A stretch of 64,000 bases of DNA. Source: Maritalea sp049801075. GTDB lineage: Bacteria > Pseudomonadota > Alphaproteobacteria > Rhizobiales > Devosiaceae. A program made the position numbers and the translations under genes. The notes beneath the pieces are model-generated. The model was not told the DNA's origin, ran no database searches, and was given only the letters and a program-made list of their open reading frames with translations. Location: positions 496,001 through 560,000 of the forward strand of contig NZ_JBNAGG010000001.1 of assembly GCF_049801075.1 (NCBI RefSeq), written 5' to 3'. Within the stretch, counting starts at the first letter, position 1; every line of letters starts with the position of its first letter. Positions 25,636 through 34,542 of the stretch are shown here, one piece after another.

Positions 25636-26563
25636 CTTTATTGCCTCCCTTTTTCATCTCGCCTTCGTAATAAACCCAGGCGGACGAGGATTTCATCACC
25701 ATCATGGAGAGCGCCAGAATGATCAGGAACATCACCCAGCTATTTGCGGCGGCATAGCCCATTTCGAAATGCTTGAAGGCATTGTCGTAAATATACATCG
25801 CGAAGAAATATGTGCTTTCGAGTGGCCCACCGCCTGTCAGCAACAAGGCAATGGTCAATTGCTGGAAGGCCGCAATGATTGACGTGATGAAGGTGAAAAG
25901 CAGCATCGGTGAGAGCATAGGAATGGTGATAAAGATCAACCGCGCCCAGCCTGGCACGCCGGAGATTTTCGCCGCCTCGTAAAGTTCTTTTGGAATGGAT
26001 TGCAACCCGGTCAGCAAGATCAGCATGGTGCCGCCAAGGCCCCAAAGTGACGCGATGACGATGGCCAGCAATGCCCAGCTCGGATCACCAAGCCAGTTCG
26101 GCCCATCAATGCCTGCCAATCCCAAAAGGAAATTCAAAATGCCATATTCATGGCTATAGATCCACGCCCAGATGGTCACCAGCGCCACGCCGGAGATCAC
26201 GCTGGGAAGGTAAAAGATGGTGCGGAAAATGCCGCTACCGATCACCTTTTGATTGAGCAAGACCGCCAGCAGCAGGCCAAGAATAATATTGAACGGCACA
26301 AAGAACAGCCCGAATTTGATGGTGACCCACAAGCTGTCCCAGAAAAGTGGATCTTGGGTCAGCATCACTTCATAATTCTGGGTGCCGATAAATTCGCGCT
26401 CCCCCACCACTGGCCAATCGTAAAAGCTCATCACAAAGGAGAAGACTAAAGGACCAAGGGTGAAGAAGAAAAAGCCCAATATCCAAGGGGAGATGAACAA
26501 ATATGGCGTGAGTTTCTCAACAAACTTTTGTCGTTGATACTGCCGATCTTGAACTCTAGACAT
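25628..26563 (-). CDS. Carbohydrate ABC transporter permease, MalF type
   Basis: 311-residue permease (314 if an earlier ATG at 26572 is used; that ATG directly abuts the GGGGGG, so the one at 26563 is more likely). It has six hydrophobic helices and the EAA loop ELYEAAKISGVPGWARLIFI. It follows the sugar-binding-protein gene by 24 bases and completes the CUT1 transporter with the MalG-type subunit and the ATPase upstream. Confidence 0.93.
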   Translation of the reverse strand: MSRVQDRQYQRQKFVEKLTPYLFISPWILGFFFFTLGPLVFSFVMSFYDWPVVGEREFIGTQNYEVMLTQDPLFWDSLWVTIKFGLFFVPFNIILGLLLAVLLNQKVIGSGIFRTIFYLPSVISGVALVTIWAWIYSHEYGILNFLLGLAGIDGPNWLGDPSWALLAIVIASLWGLGGTMLILLTGLQSIPKELYEAAKISGVPGWARLIFITIPMLSPMLLFTFITSIIAAFQQLTIALLLTGGGPLESTYFFAMYIYDNAFKHFEMGYAAANSWVMFLIILALSMMVMKSSSAWVYYEGEMKKGGNKDA

Positions 26564-26587
26564 AATATCCATCCCCCCTATCGTGGG

Positions 26588-27817
26588 TTAGTTTAGGTGG
26601 CGCTGCGAACGAGCAACAGCGTCATCAAGATGTTTCTTTGCATTGCCTTTTTCGATCATTGTGGCTTCAATCGCGCGTTCAAGGTTCGCTTGGATTTTGC
26701 CCCAGTTTTCGTGTTTCAGGAATGCATTTGACTCGCTGTCGGAAACCGCCAACATGTCAAAGAATGGCTTGAAGATTGGATCAGTGGTCATTTCCATTTC
26801 TTCTGCAACGCTGGTGCGGATGGGCAAATCATTCGTGCGCAATTTCACCGCTTCTGCTGATGAGAAGAACTTGATGAACTCCCATGCCAAATCTGGGTTC
26901 TTTGTGTCTTTGGCCATAGACATGGCTGACGCACCGATGGACGAATGCACAGGCTTGTCACCAAAGGATGGCAGCTTTGCCACGCCATAATTGATGCCAG
27001 CTTCGTCGAAGCCGCCTTTTGACCACATGGCCGATTGATACATGGCTAGCTTCTCGCCCTTAAACAGCGCAGAACCTGAGCTATTGTCGCCGATGCCGAG
27101 CACAACTGCTTCTTCATTTGCAGCCATATCCGCAAACATGGTCAGCACTTCCACAGCTTCCGGGCTGTTCATATAGCCATCAACCGCCGAGCCGTCTTTT
27201 GCGATAAAGCGCGTGCCGTTGGACCAGAAAAATTGCTCATAATCAAATGGATCAGGCTTGGCTTCAACCGCAAAGCCGTAGACTTTGCTTTCTTCATCAC
27301 GGAATTTCGCTGCTTTTTCGCGCAGCTCAGCCCATGTCCAGTCTTCGCTTGGCATTTCAACGCCCGCTGCTTCGAACATGTCTTTATTGTAGAACACCAC
27401 ATGGGTGGTGAAGCCCGCTGGCATACCATAGGCTTTGCCGTCAATCCGTGTTGTATTGATCAGGCCCGGTGGAATGTCATCCAAATCCATGGCTTCAGCA
27501 TCGCGCGCCATAAAATCATCAAGTGGCATCAATGATGTGTAATATTTGGGATAGTTCCACATATACATCACATCTGGCGGGTTGCCGGCACCGAATGAAG
27601 CAATCAGCTTCTGGTCATAGCCATCTGCATATGGCTCAACTTGCACCTTCACACCGGGATTGGCCGCTTCAAAGCGACGTGCAATTTCTTTTTGAATTTC
27701 AAGGCTTTCATCGCTATCCCACGTGGCAAAACGAATGGTTTCCTCCCCAAGAGCCGTGCCTGACAGCGCCGCGACTGACAAAACAGACGCCAAGGCCAGT
27801 TTCTTCAAATGCTTCAT
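26588..27817 (-). CDS. Sugar ABC transporter substrate-binding protein
   Basis: 409-residue family-1 extracellular solute-binding protein. The signal peptide is MKHLKKLALASVLSVAALSG, cut near TALGEE. The body shows FATWDSDESLE, the PPDVMYMWNYP segment and a C-terminal SQRHLN. It captures the oligosaccharide or glycoside for the MalF/MalG-type permeases. Its ATG overlaps the ATPase stop (ATGA at 27814-27817), so the ATPase is the first gene of the transcript. Confidence 0.94.
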   Translation of the reverse strand: MKHLKKLALASVLSVAALSGTALGEETIRFATWDSDESLEIQKEIARRFEAANPGVKVQVEPYADGYDQKLIASFGAGNPPDVMYMWNYPKYYTSLMPLDDFMARDAEAMDLDDIPPGLINTTRIDGKAYGMPAGFTTHVVFYNKDMFEAAGVEMPSEDWTWAELREKAAKFRDEESKVYGFAVEAKPDPFDYEQFFWSNGTRFIAKDGSAVDGYMNSPEAVEVLTMFADMAANEEAVVLGIGDNSSGSALFKGEKLAMYQSAMWSKGGFDEAGINYGVAKLPSFGDKPVHSSIGASAMSMAKDTKNPDLAWEFIKFFSSAEAVKLRTNDLPIRTSVAEEMEMTTDPIFKPFFDMLAVSDSESNAFLKHENWGKIQANLERAIEATMIEKGNAKKHLDDAVARSQRHLN

Positions 27818-28980
27818 TTTTCCTCTCCTCTTTGCGCCGCACCATGCAGCGACTTTTGTCGATCAATCAGTGATCGGGTTTCCGCATCCAGTTCACGCGG
27901 ATATGCCTGCCCCTCCCCATTGAAAATGTGGCAATGTTGAGCAGGAAATTTCAGGTAAACGCGGTCGCCCGTCGCCGCCGGATGAGTGCCGCGGGCAATC
28001 GCTACAAATGTTTGGCCATTTTCGAGTTTGATATGCACTTGGCTTTCAGTACCCAGGCGCTCCACCAGCAGCACTTGGCCACTCATATGCGCCTCGTCTT
28101 GCGCGACCAGTTCGATATTATCCGGACGAATGCCCAAGGTGTGTGGGCCAGCAACATCTTTCGCAGCGGCTTCGAGCGTCACTTTGATTTCACCGGACAA
28201 TTCCTCGGCGCTAACGGTAAGTTCTTTTTCTCCAGAGATTTTGGCCGACACGTCCAAAAAGTTCATTTTGGGCGAGCCGATAAAGCTGGCCACAAATAGA
28301 TTCCGCGGCGCATAAAATAGCTCGAGCGGCGTGCCGAATTGGGCAACTTTACCTTGGTCCAGCACCACCACACGATCAGACAAGGTCATCGCTTCCACTT
28401 GGTCGTGGGTCACATAGATCATGGTGACGCCAAGGCGTTTATGTAGATTTGCAAGTTCCACCCGCATGGTCACCCGCAAGCCAGCATCAAGGTTCGACAA
28501 TGGCTCATCCAGCAGGAAAAGCTTTGGATCGCGCACAATCGCCCGGCCAATCGCCACACGTTGGCGCTGCCCGCCTGATAATTGCTTGGGCCGCCGCTTC
28601 AAAAGCTCAGTAATTTGCAGGATGCGAGCTGCATTCTGCACCCGCTCGTCAATTTCTGCCTTTGACACACCATTGAGCGACAAGCCGAATGACAAATTCT
28701 TGTAGACATTCATATGCGGATAGAGCGCATAGTTTTGGAACACCATGGCAATATCGCGCTTAGCAGGCGGCAATTTGCTGATGGGCTGACCACCCAAAAC
28801 AACCTGCCCGCCATCGATCTCTTCAAGACCCGCAATGGACCGCAAAAGCGTAGTTTTGCCGCAACCTGAAGGCCCAAGGAAACTGACAAACTCGCCATCG
28901 CGAATATCGAGATCAATCCCCTTTAGAACCCGGAGGCTACCAAATTTCTTTTCCAGCCCATCGATTTTTACGCCTGCCAT
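27814..28980 (-). CDS. Carbohydrate ABC transporter ATP-binding protein (UgpC/MsmK type)
   Basis: 388 residues. Walker A is GPSGCGKT (36-43), signature LSGGQRQR, Walker B LFLLDEPLSNLD, with the MalK-like C-terminal OB/TOBE domain from about residue 240 (the SPKMNFLDV segment begins it). It powers the CUT1 permeases encoded downstream. Its ATG lies 35 bases from a TAAACGTTTA palindrome, so the ATPase promoter is likely repressed by the LacI protein of this locus. Confidence 0.95.
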   Translation of the reverse strand: MAGVKIDGLEKKFGSLRVLKGIDLDIRDGEFVSFLGPSGCGKTTLLRSIAGLEEIDGGQVVLGGQPISKLPPAKRDIAMVFQNYALYPHMNVYKNLSFGLSLNGVSKAEIDERVQNAARILQITELLKRRPKQLSGGQRQRVAIGRAIVRDPKLFLLDEPLSNLDAGLRVTMRVELANLHKRLGVTMIYVTHDQVEAMTLSDRVVVLDQGKVAQFGTPLELFYAPRNLFVASFIGSPKMNFLDVSAKISGEKELTVSAEELSGEIKVTLEAAAKDVAGPHTLGIRPDNIELVAQDEAHMSGQVLLVERLGTESQVHIKLENGQTFVAIARGTHPAATGDRVYLKFPAQHCHIFNGEGQAYPRELDAETRSLIDRQKSLHGAAQRGEEK

Positions 28981-29014
28981 GCTTCGTCCCTCTCCGTGGC
29001 ATTTGTCAAAAATA

Positions 29015-29024
29015 TAAACGTTTA
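29015..29024. promoter_or_regulatory. LacI-type operator before the CUT1 transporter operon
   Basis: The perfect ten-base palindrome TAAACGTTTA with flanking AATA on one side. The core AATATAAACGTTTA also occurs at the beta-galactosidase operator. The central CG pair and length are typical of LacI/GalR sites. It is 35 bases before the ATPase ATG, where a bound repressor would block the promoter. Confidence 0.7.
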
Positions 29025-29105
29025 ACTTAAGTTGTAAAGTGTTAATTCAATTAATTTAGAAATGCGTTTAAAATGAATTTTTATTATTGTTTTTCAGTAT
29101 TTTAC

Positions 29106-29125
29106 CAATCTGACTTTTCAGATTG
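29106..29125. repeat. Inverted repeat after beta-galactosidase
   Basis: CAATCTGA, loop CTTT, TCAGATTG: eight perfect pairs, starting 9 bases after the beta-galactosidase stop. Downstream on the minus strand there is no T run, so it is not a classical terminator; it may protect or process the 3' end of the mRNA. Confidence 0.45.
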
Positions 29126-29134
29126 ATTCACCCT

Positions 29135-31093
29135 CTACTCACGCCAAATCACAACGTCGCGCGGTGCAATTTTCGCCCTTCCGAGCAATATCTCCGCCCC
29201 TTCTGGCATCTGCACCTCAGCAACATGTTCGCCAAAGTTAAAAGCAAAATGCAAAGGACCTCTTTTTGTCACCCGCACATCGCGGCCCAATGAACTCATC
29301 GGAACGCCTGCCCAGCTCAACAATCTATCGACCAAATGCTCCAGTGCCGCACCTGAAAAATTGGCGGCGCCATACCAGCACTTCTCATTGCCCACCAATG
29401 CGGGCGATTGATCCCGGTGGTTTGACTCAAATCGCGCCAGAACGGGCTCGTCACTTTCGATACATTCGCGCCAATTGCCCACAGCGAAACGCTGCTCATC
29501 CATTACGATAAGGTCCTGATTATATTCAGGCAAAGATTCAACGCGCTTGACTTTCACATTGATAAGTTGGGCAAATTCGCCCGGCGGCAGATTGTCTGGA
29601 ATGTGCATATTCTGCGTTTTGCTGCCCGTGCGTGCGCCGAGATAGATTTTGGCATTGCTCGCTTTTAGCTTTTGCACCAACTCAGCATTTTCCAAAATAA
29701 TGTCGGGCAAAATCACCAGATCATATGCACTTAAATCATTATGCGGCCCGACGATATCAACATCTACGCCCTTAGCAGATAGCGCCTGATACCAATTCAT
29801 CATGTTGCGGGCGCTCGAATAATCCTTACCCTGCGGCAAGCTCAACGCCGCCCAACGTGACGCATAGTCAAGCATCAGCGCCACTTTAGCTGTCTTCCGG
29901 TCCGCAATCTCTTGTGGCAGCTGAGCAATTTCTTTAGCTACTTGCGCCACCTCGAAATAGGCCTGATCTGGCTCATCATTTGGCAGCAATAGGCCGGCAT
30001 GGAATTGCTCTTGCGCGAATTTCGACTGACGCCAACGGAAATAGACCACAACATCGATCCCATGCGCGAATGCCAACCACGTCCACAACCGCACCATGCC
30101 ATCATGGGGCGATTGATTATGGGCAGCCCAGTTCACTGGCCCAGGTTGTTGCTCCATAATCCACGCACGCCCCTGCCCAACTTGACGATAAAGATCATTG
30201 TTAAAGGCTGGCTGGTCGATGATCCCTGTGCGAAGCAAGCGCGCTTTCTCGGCATCATCCATTTTACCATGAATGAGCGCGCCCATTGGATAGCTGTCCC
30301 ATGACGCAAAATCCAAGTCCTGCCCCAACTCATAATGATCAAAGTCAGTATTGTGCCCCATAAAGTTATGGGTAACTGGCCGATCATGCGCAAATTTACG
30401 CACAATATCGACCTGTGCGCGATTGAACTTAATCACTTCATCTGAAGCAAATCGTTGATAATCGAGCAGATGCGTCGGGCTTGGTTCTTCAACCAAGCTG
30501 TTCGGCAGTTCAATCTGATCAAAACGATTATATTTCATACTCCAAAAAACAGTACCCCAAGCCTGATTCAACGCATCAATGCCTTGATAGCGGCTGGCCA
30601 GCCAGCTCTGAAATGCCTTTTTCGCGCTTTCTGAATAGCTGTGAATGGTGTCGTGGTCGCCATATTCATTGTCAATTTGCCATGCATTTACAAAGGGATT
30701 GGCGCCATACCGCTTTGCATATTCACCAGCGATACGGACGGCATGTTCGCGATAAATATCGCTTGAGAAACAATAATGACGGCGCGCACCGAATTTGCGC
30801 ACATGCCCTTCTGCATCCACAGGCAAAATTTCAGGATGTTTGTCGATCAACCATTTTGGTGGTGCAGCCGATGGTGTACACATCACCACCTTCAGGCCCG
30901 CTTTGCCAAGAATATCAACGGCGCGGTCCAGCCACGTCCAGTTGAATTCACCCTCTTCTTCTTCGATAAGAGACCAGGCAAACTCGCCCACACGCACCCA
31001 TGTCAGGCCAAGTTCAACCATGCGTTGGGCATCGCGTTCCCACATATGTTCCGGCCACTGTTCCGGATAATAACACACGCCCAACTCAAGCAT
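29135..31093 (-). CDS. Beta-galactosidase, GH42
   Basis: 652-residue cytoplasmic glycoside hydrolase family 42 enzyme. It begins MLELGVCYYPEQWPEHMW, the family's opening strand. The acid/base is E143 in WQIDNEYGDH and the nucleophile is E314 in WIMEQQPGP. The trimerisation and C-terminal beta domains are present to the end. It releases galactose from beta-galactosides. It is upstream of the CUT1 transporter gene on the same strand, but a 154-base gap with its own operator suggests a separate transcript. Confidence 0.95.
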   Translation of the reverse strand: MLELGVCYYPEQWPEHMWERDAQRMVELGLTWVRVGEFAWSLIEEEEGEFNWTWLDRAVDILGKAGLKVVMCTPSAAPPKWLIDKHPEILPVDAEGHVRKFGARRHYCFSSDIYREHAVRIAGEYAKRYGANPFVNAWQIDNEYGDHDTIHSYSESAKKAFQSWLASRYQGIDALNQAWGTVFWSMKYNRFDQIELPNSLVEEPSPTHLLDYQRFASDEVIKFNRAQVDIVRKFAHDRPVTHNFMGHNTDFDHYELGQDLDFASWDSYPMGALIHGKMDDAEKARLLRTGIIDQPAFNNDLYRQVGQGRAWIMEQQPGPVNWAAHNQSPHDGMVRLWTWLAFAHGIDVVVYFRWRQSKFAQEQFHAGLLLPNDEPDQAYFEVAQVAKEIAQLPQEIADRKTAKVALMLDYASRWAALSLPQGKDYSSARNMMNWYQALSAKGVDVDIVGPHNDLSAYDLVILPDIILENAELVQKLKASNAKIYLGARTGSKTQNMHIPDNLPPGEFAQLINVKVKRVESLPEYNQDLIVMDEQRFAVGNWRECIESDEPVLARFESNHRDQSPALVGNEKCWYGAANFSGAALEHLVDRLLSWAGVPMSSLGRDVRVTKRGPLHFAFNFGEHVAEVQMPEGAEILLGRAKIAPRDVVIWRE

Positions 31094-31174
31094 AAACTCT
31101 CCTCACCGCCCGCCAGCTGCACAATTTACGCGTCAGCCGGAATCAAATTCTCAATTAGTTATGGCATATATTTT

Positions 31175-31200
31175 TCAAAATATAAACGTTTATATTTTGA
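31175..31200. promoter_or_regulatory. LacI-type operator, perfect 26-base palindrome, before beta-galactosidase
   Basis: The palindrome is centred on CG at 31187-31188 and has perfect dyad symmetry over 26 bases; the core is TATAAACGTTTATA. It lies 82 bases before the beta-galactosidase ATG. The same core is found at 29015, upstream of the transporter operon. Confidence 0.8.
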
Positions 31201-31630
31201 GTTATCATTTTTCAAAGTCGCAAGCACTTTGTGGCACCGCAGTAGTCGCGTGCCCTAAACTAAAAAATAGGAGGTTTGGCAGTGCTTATAAGAAAATGAT
31301 TCTGACTTTCGGCATAACATACTGATATATAATCGATAGTTTCCACTGAAAGCACTAAAGATTAGATCGCTTCTAAACAGGAAAAAATTTTCTGAATTTT
31401 TGGGCATCTTGTGGACTACGGCTTCATTCTTCACCGAAATCCACCATAGCACCAACCGTTGGGATCATTCCCAACACATTGATATATATTTGTAATTTCA
31501 TAATCCAGAGAGCAGTCAACCTCTGCAAAGCCACCTGAAATTAAACTATACCAAATTACTCCAGTTAAACTTGCGTACATCATTCTATTATGATTATTGA
31601 ACTCCAGTTATTCAAAACTGTGAGGCCGAT
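31201..31630. other. AT-rich intergenic region upstream of the siderophore operon
   Basis: About 430 bases between beta-galactosidase and fhuF hold no convincing gene; a 66-codon minus-strand frame is AT-rich and without a ribosome-binding site. It contains a perfect inverted repeat GTTGGGA/TCCCAAC (31458-31475), and ACTCCAGTTA twice (31558-31567 and 31601-31610). A TATGAT -10-like element lies between the copies (31589-31594 region). No clear Fur, Irr or RirA box could be assigned. Confidence 0.5.
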
Positions 31631-32482
31631 ATGCCTGTCGCTCCTGCAACGACCCAAGATAAGCTGGTTCACTTACTGAGTGCCATCAACCGCGATGAAA
31701 GTGCTTTCTCCCCTCGCCTTTCTTTTGCACCCAATGGTCTTGAGGGACAAAATATTGGCGCTTTAACATCTGCGGATTTGCCGCGCTTGTTTAAGCTAGC
31801 GACGGTTCATTATCCGAGTGCCGACATTAAAATGGGCGCCGCCTTTTCTATGGGTCGCATGTCATGGGCGATCCTTCGCCCGATTGCGGGCTATGCCATG
31901 AACAATATGTGGCTGGATGACGCCGACCTCGCCGCATTTACCCTGCATTTGCGTCAAGTCTCTTGGCACAAGAATGGGCAAAGCGGCACCATGAATGCGG
32001 CCGATATCAGCCTCGACAGCGCGCAAACAGCTTGGCGCTTGGCGGCATCTGATGAAGATGTTGTCGCCCACTTCACACAAATGCTTGAGCAATTGTTCAC
32101 CCCGCTTGTTGAGGCAAACCATGCAGCTTCCGGTCTCGCGAAACCTGCGCTGTGGCGGCTTGTGGGCGACAGTTTGGCGACCGCCTTTTTGGTGCAGGGC
32201 GAAAACTTCAATTGCGTGATGCCTGCCATGCGGATTGCAGAGCAGATCTTAAAAACCAAAGGCGGCAAGCTTTTCGCCAAACAGAGCGGTTTTATTCAAA
32301 TCAAACTGCCCGAACGGCCTGAAATCTCAGAATGGTTTCGAAAGCGTGGCGGTTGCTGTCGCTATTACACTTCAGATGGCGGTGAATATTGTTCCACCTG
32401 CGTGCTGCGCGATGAAGACAGCATGATCGCCCGGCTACAAACGCATTTGCGCGACAAATATGCAGTAGAACACGCTGCCTAA
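31631..32482 (+). CDS. FhuF-like ferric-siderophore reductase
   Basis: 283-residue protein with the C-terminal CC-x10-C-x2-C motif of FhuF (C242, C243, C254, C257; GGCCRYY ... YCSTC), which binds a 2Fe-2S cluster. FhuF-type proteins reduce ferric siderophores on the cytoplasmic face so that iron is released. It is the first gene of a plus-strand operon with ferric-siderophore uptake genes. GAGG lies five bases before the ATG. Confidence 0.88.
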   Translation: MPVAPATTQDKLVHLLSAINRDESAFSPRLSFAPNGLEGQNIGALTSADLPRLFKLATVHYPSADIKMGAAFSMGRMSWAILRPIAGYAMNNMWLDDADLAAFTLHLRQVSWHKNGQSGTMNAADISLDSAQTAWRLAASDEDVVAHFTQMLEQLFTPLVEANHAASGLAKPALWRLVGDSLATAFLVQGENFNCVMPAMRIAEQILKTKGGKLFAKQSGFIQIKLPERPEISEWFRKRGGCCRYYTSDGGEYCSTCVLRDEDSMIARLQTHLRDKYAVEHAA

Positions 32483-32539
32483 TCCCACAATTCAAAGGTC
32501 GCATAACCAGCGCTGCCGCCGGCAGTCGAAAGGATAATA

Positions 32540-33505
32540 ATGAAAAAGAATATTGCGATTTTGGGCGCTTTTTTGGCACTGGCTGTGCCCACTTTTGCGC
32601 AGACATATCCGCTCACAATCGACCATAAATTCGGCACAACTGTGCTTGAGGCGCAACCTAAGCAGATTGCGACAGTTGATTATGCTGGGCACGACAACAT
32701 TCTCGCGCTTGGAGAGCAGCCACTGACGACACGACTGTGGTTTGGCAATTATCCAAATGCAGTGTGGCCGTGGGCGCAAGACCTGCTTTCCATCGAACCG
32801 GAAGTGTTGAGCGGCCAGTTGAATTTCGAGCAAATTGCCAAAACCAATCCAGATGTGATTATGGCTATTCGGTCTGGCATCAGCGCAGAAGAATATGAAA
32901 AGCTGAGCGAAATTGCACCTGTTGTGGCGGTGCCGCCTGGCTATGGCGATTATGAGCTGCAATGGCATGAGCAGGCACAATTGGCAGGCCGCGTGTTGGG
33001 CAAGGAAGATGAAGCGCTTGCCAAGATTGATGAGATACGCGCGAAAATTAAGTCTGTCTCAGCCTCACATCCTGAATGGGCCGGTAAGACCTTCGCCATG
33101 GCCACCTATTGGAACGGCAGTGTTGGCGTGTATTCCGCATATGATTCAAGTGTGAAGTTTATCGAAGGTTTGGGGCTTACGGTTGCGCCTAGTGTGCAGA
33201 ACATCTCCAAAAAGGGCGAATTCTACGTCACTATCTCTGAAGAAGAGCTGCCCATACTCGATGCCGATGTGTTGTTTTGGTTCACCACACCAGAGTCTGA
33301 AGAGCAGATCAAAAACTTGCCGCTACGCCCCACACTTAAGGCCGCACAAGAGGGACGCGAAATTATGATGTCCACCAACTCCATCACCAATGGCGCCCTT
33401 TCGCATGGCTCCTTGATTAGTCTTGACGCCGCGATTGATGCGTTGGTGCCACAGATTGAAGCGGCGATTGATGGCGACCCTGCGACAATTGTCTTAAGCA
33501 AATAG
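32540..33505 (+). CDS. Ferric-siderophore ABC substrate-binding protein (copy 1)
   Basis: 321 residues with signal peptide MKKNIAILGAFLALAVPTFA cut before QTYP. Class-III (FhuD/BtuF-like) binding-protein fold with one long helix between lobes. Segments NPDVIMAI and SEIAPVVAV are typical. It is a paralogue of the next gene, about half identical by eye (for example HKFGT, YAG, GISAE-YE-LS, IAPVVAVP, GDY). Together they look like a tandem duplication. AAAGGA precedes the ATG. Confidence 0.9.
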   Translation: MKKNIAILGAFLALAVPTFAQTYPLTIDHKFGTTVLEAQPKQIATVDYAGHDNILALGEQPLTTRLWFGNYPNAVWPWAQDLLSIEPEVLSGQLNFEQIAKTNPDVIMAIRSGISAEEYEKLSEIAPVVAVPPGYGDYELQWHEQAQLAGRVLGKEDEALAKIDEIRAKIKSVSASHPEWAGKTFAMATYWNGSVGVYSAYDSSVKFIEGLGLTVAPSVQNISKKGEFYVTISEEELPILDADVLFWFTTPESEEQIKNLPLRPTLKAAQEGREIMMSTNSITNGALSHGSLISLDAAIDALVPQIEAAIDGDPATIVLSK

Positions 33506-33515
33506 GAATTTCACA

Positions 33516-34484
33516 ATGCAAAAAGCACTTCGATATCTTGGTGCCGCTGCCATGCTGGTTGCGCCCAGCACCACAGCGTTGGCCCAAGAGTTTCCGCTCT
33601 CAATCGAGCACAAATTTGGCACCAGTATTATTGAAGAAAAGCCGGAACGCGTGGCGTCCATCGATTATGCCGGGGCAGATGATTTGCTGGCTCTGGGTAT
33701 CCAGCCCGTCACCATCCGCTATTGGTATGGCGATTATGACAGTGTGGTTTGGCCATGGGCGGCCCCCTCGCTCACAACGGAGCCTACCATTTTACGGGGC
33801 GAGTTGGATTTCGAAGCCATTGCCGCCGCACAACCAGATGTGATTATCGGCCTTTGGTCCGGCATTAGCGCTGAAGATTATGAGCGCCTCAGCCTTATTG
33901 CGCCAGTTGTTGCGGTGCCTGAAGGTGTTGGCGATTATGCCTTGCCGTGGGACGAACGCGCCATGATCGCCGCGCGTGCGGCAGGTGTGGAAGAACTTGT
34001 CGAAGAAAAGGTGCAAAAAATCCGCGACCAATTGGCGGACGTGAAGGCAAATCACCCTGAATGGCAGGGCAAAAATGTTGCTGTGGCGACGGCATGGGAT
34101 GGCACGCCCGGTGTTTATGCCTCCAACGATATTCGCCCGTTGCTGCTAGCCAATATGGGGCTCGGCACGCCGCAAAAAATTGATGATGCGGTTGGCGATG
34201 CCTTCTGGGCGGAATTGTCCCCCGAAGATTTAACGCCGCTGGATACCGATGTTTTGATCTGGCTTTCTTCAACTGGCGAGTTTGGCCCCATCGAAGAGTT
34301 GGCAGCACGGCCTTTCCTCAATGTGGTGAAAGACGGTCGGGAAGTGTTTTTGGGCAAAGAGGTCACAGGCGCATTCTCCCATGCCTCTTTATTGAGCCTG
34401 CCTTACACCATTGATCGGCTGGAAGCAGCCATTGAAATGGCACTTGATGGCGACCCAACAACACATGAAGACGACCGTCCGTAA
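33516..34484 (+). CDS. Ferric-siderophore ABC substrate-binding protein (copy 2)
   Basis: 322 residues, signal peptide cut after TTALA before QEFP. Paralogue of copy 1, with conserved LALG, VVWPWA, QPDVII, GISAEDYE and IAPVVAVPEG segments. Ten bases after copy 1. A different ligand specificity for related siderophores is a likely reason to keep two copies, but this is inferred. A GTGGGCC/GGCCCAC hairpin follows 19 bases after the stop. Confidence 0.9.
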   Translation: MQKALRYLGAAAMLVAPSTTALAQEFPLSIEHKFGTSIIEEKPERVASIDYAGADDLLALGIQPVTIRYWYGDYDSVVWPWAAPSLTTEPTILRGELDFEAIAAAQPDVIIGLWSGISAEDYERLSLIAPVVAVPEGVGDYALPWDERAMIAARAAGVEELVEEKVQKIRDQLADVKANHPEWQGKNVAVATAWDGTPGVYASNDIRPLLLANMGLGTPQKIDDAVGDAFWAELSPEDLTPLDTDVLIWLSSTGEFGPIEELAARPFLNVVKDGREVFLGKEVTGAFSHASLLSLPYTIDRLEAAIEMALDGDPTTHEDDRP

Positions 34485-34503
34485 GGCACGTTACGCGCAA
34501 TTA

Positions 34504-34520
34504 GTGGGCCAATGGCCCAC
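34504..34520 (+). repeat. Intercistronic hairpin between binding protein and ATPase
   Basis: GTGGGCC, AAT, GGCCCAC: seven perfect pairs in a three-base loop. A weak CCCCTTTT follows. It could stabilise the upstream binding-protein mRNA or reduce read-through into the ATPase gene. Confidence 0.45.
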
Positions 34521-34542
34521 CCCTTTTGAATTGGAGTTTCAC

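Noticed and set aside
29106..29125. Inverted repeat after beta-galactosidase as a rho-independent terminator
   Set aside because: No T run follows on the minus strand; kept only as an inverted repeat.
31255..31455. 66-codon minus-strand frame in the AT-rich gap before fhuF
   Set aside because: AT-rich composition and lack of initiation signal; probably chance.
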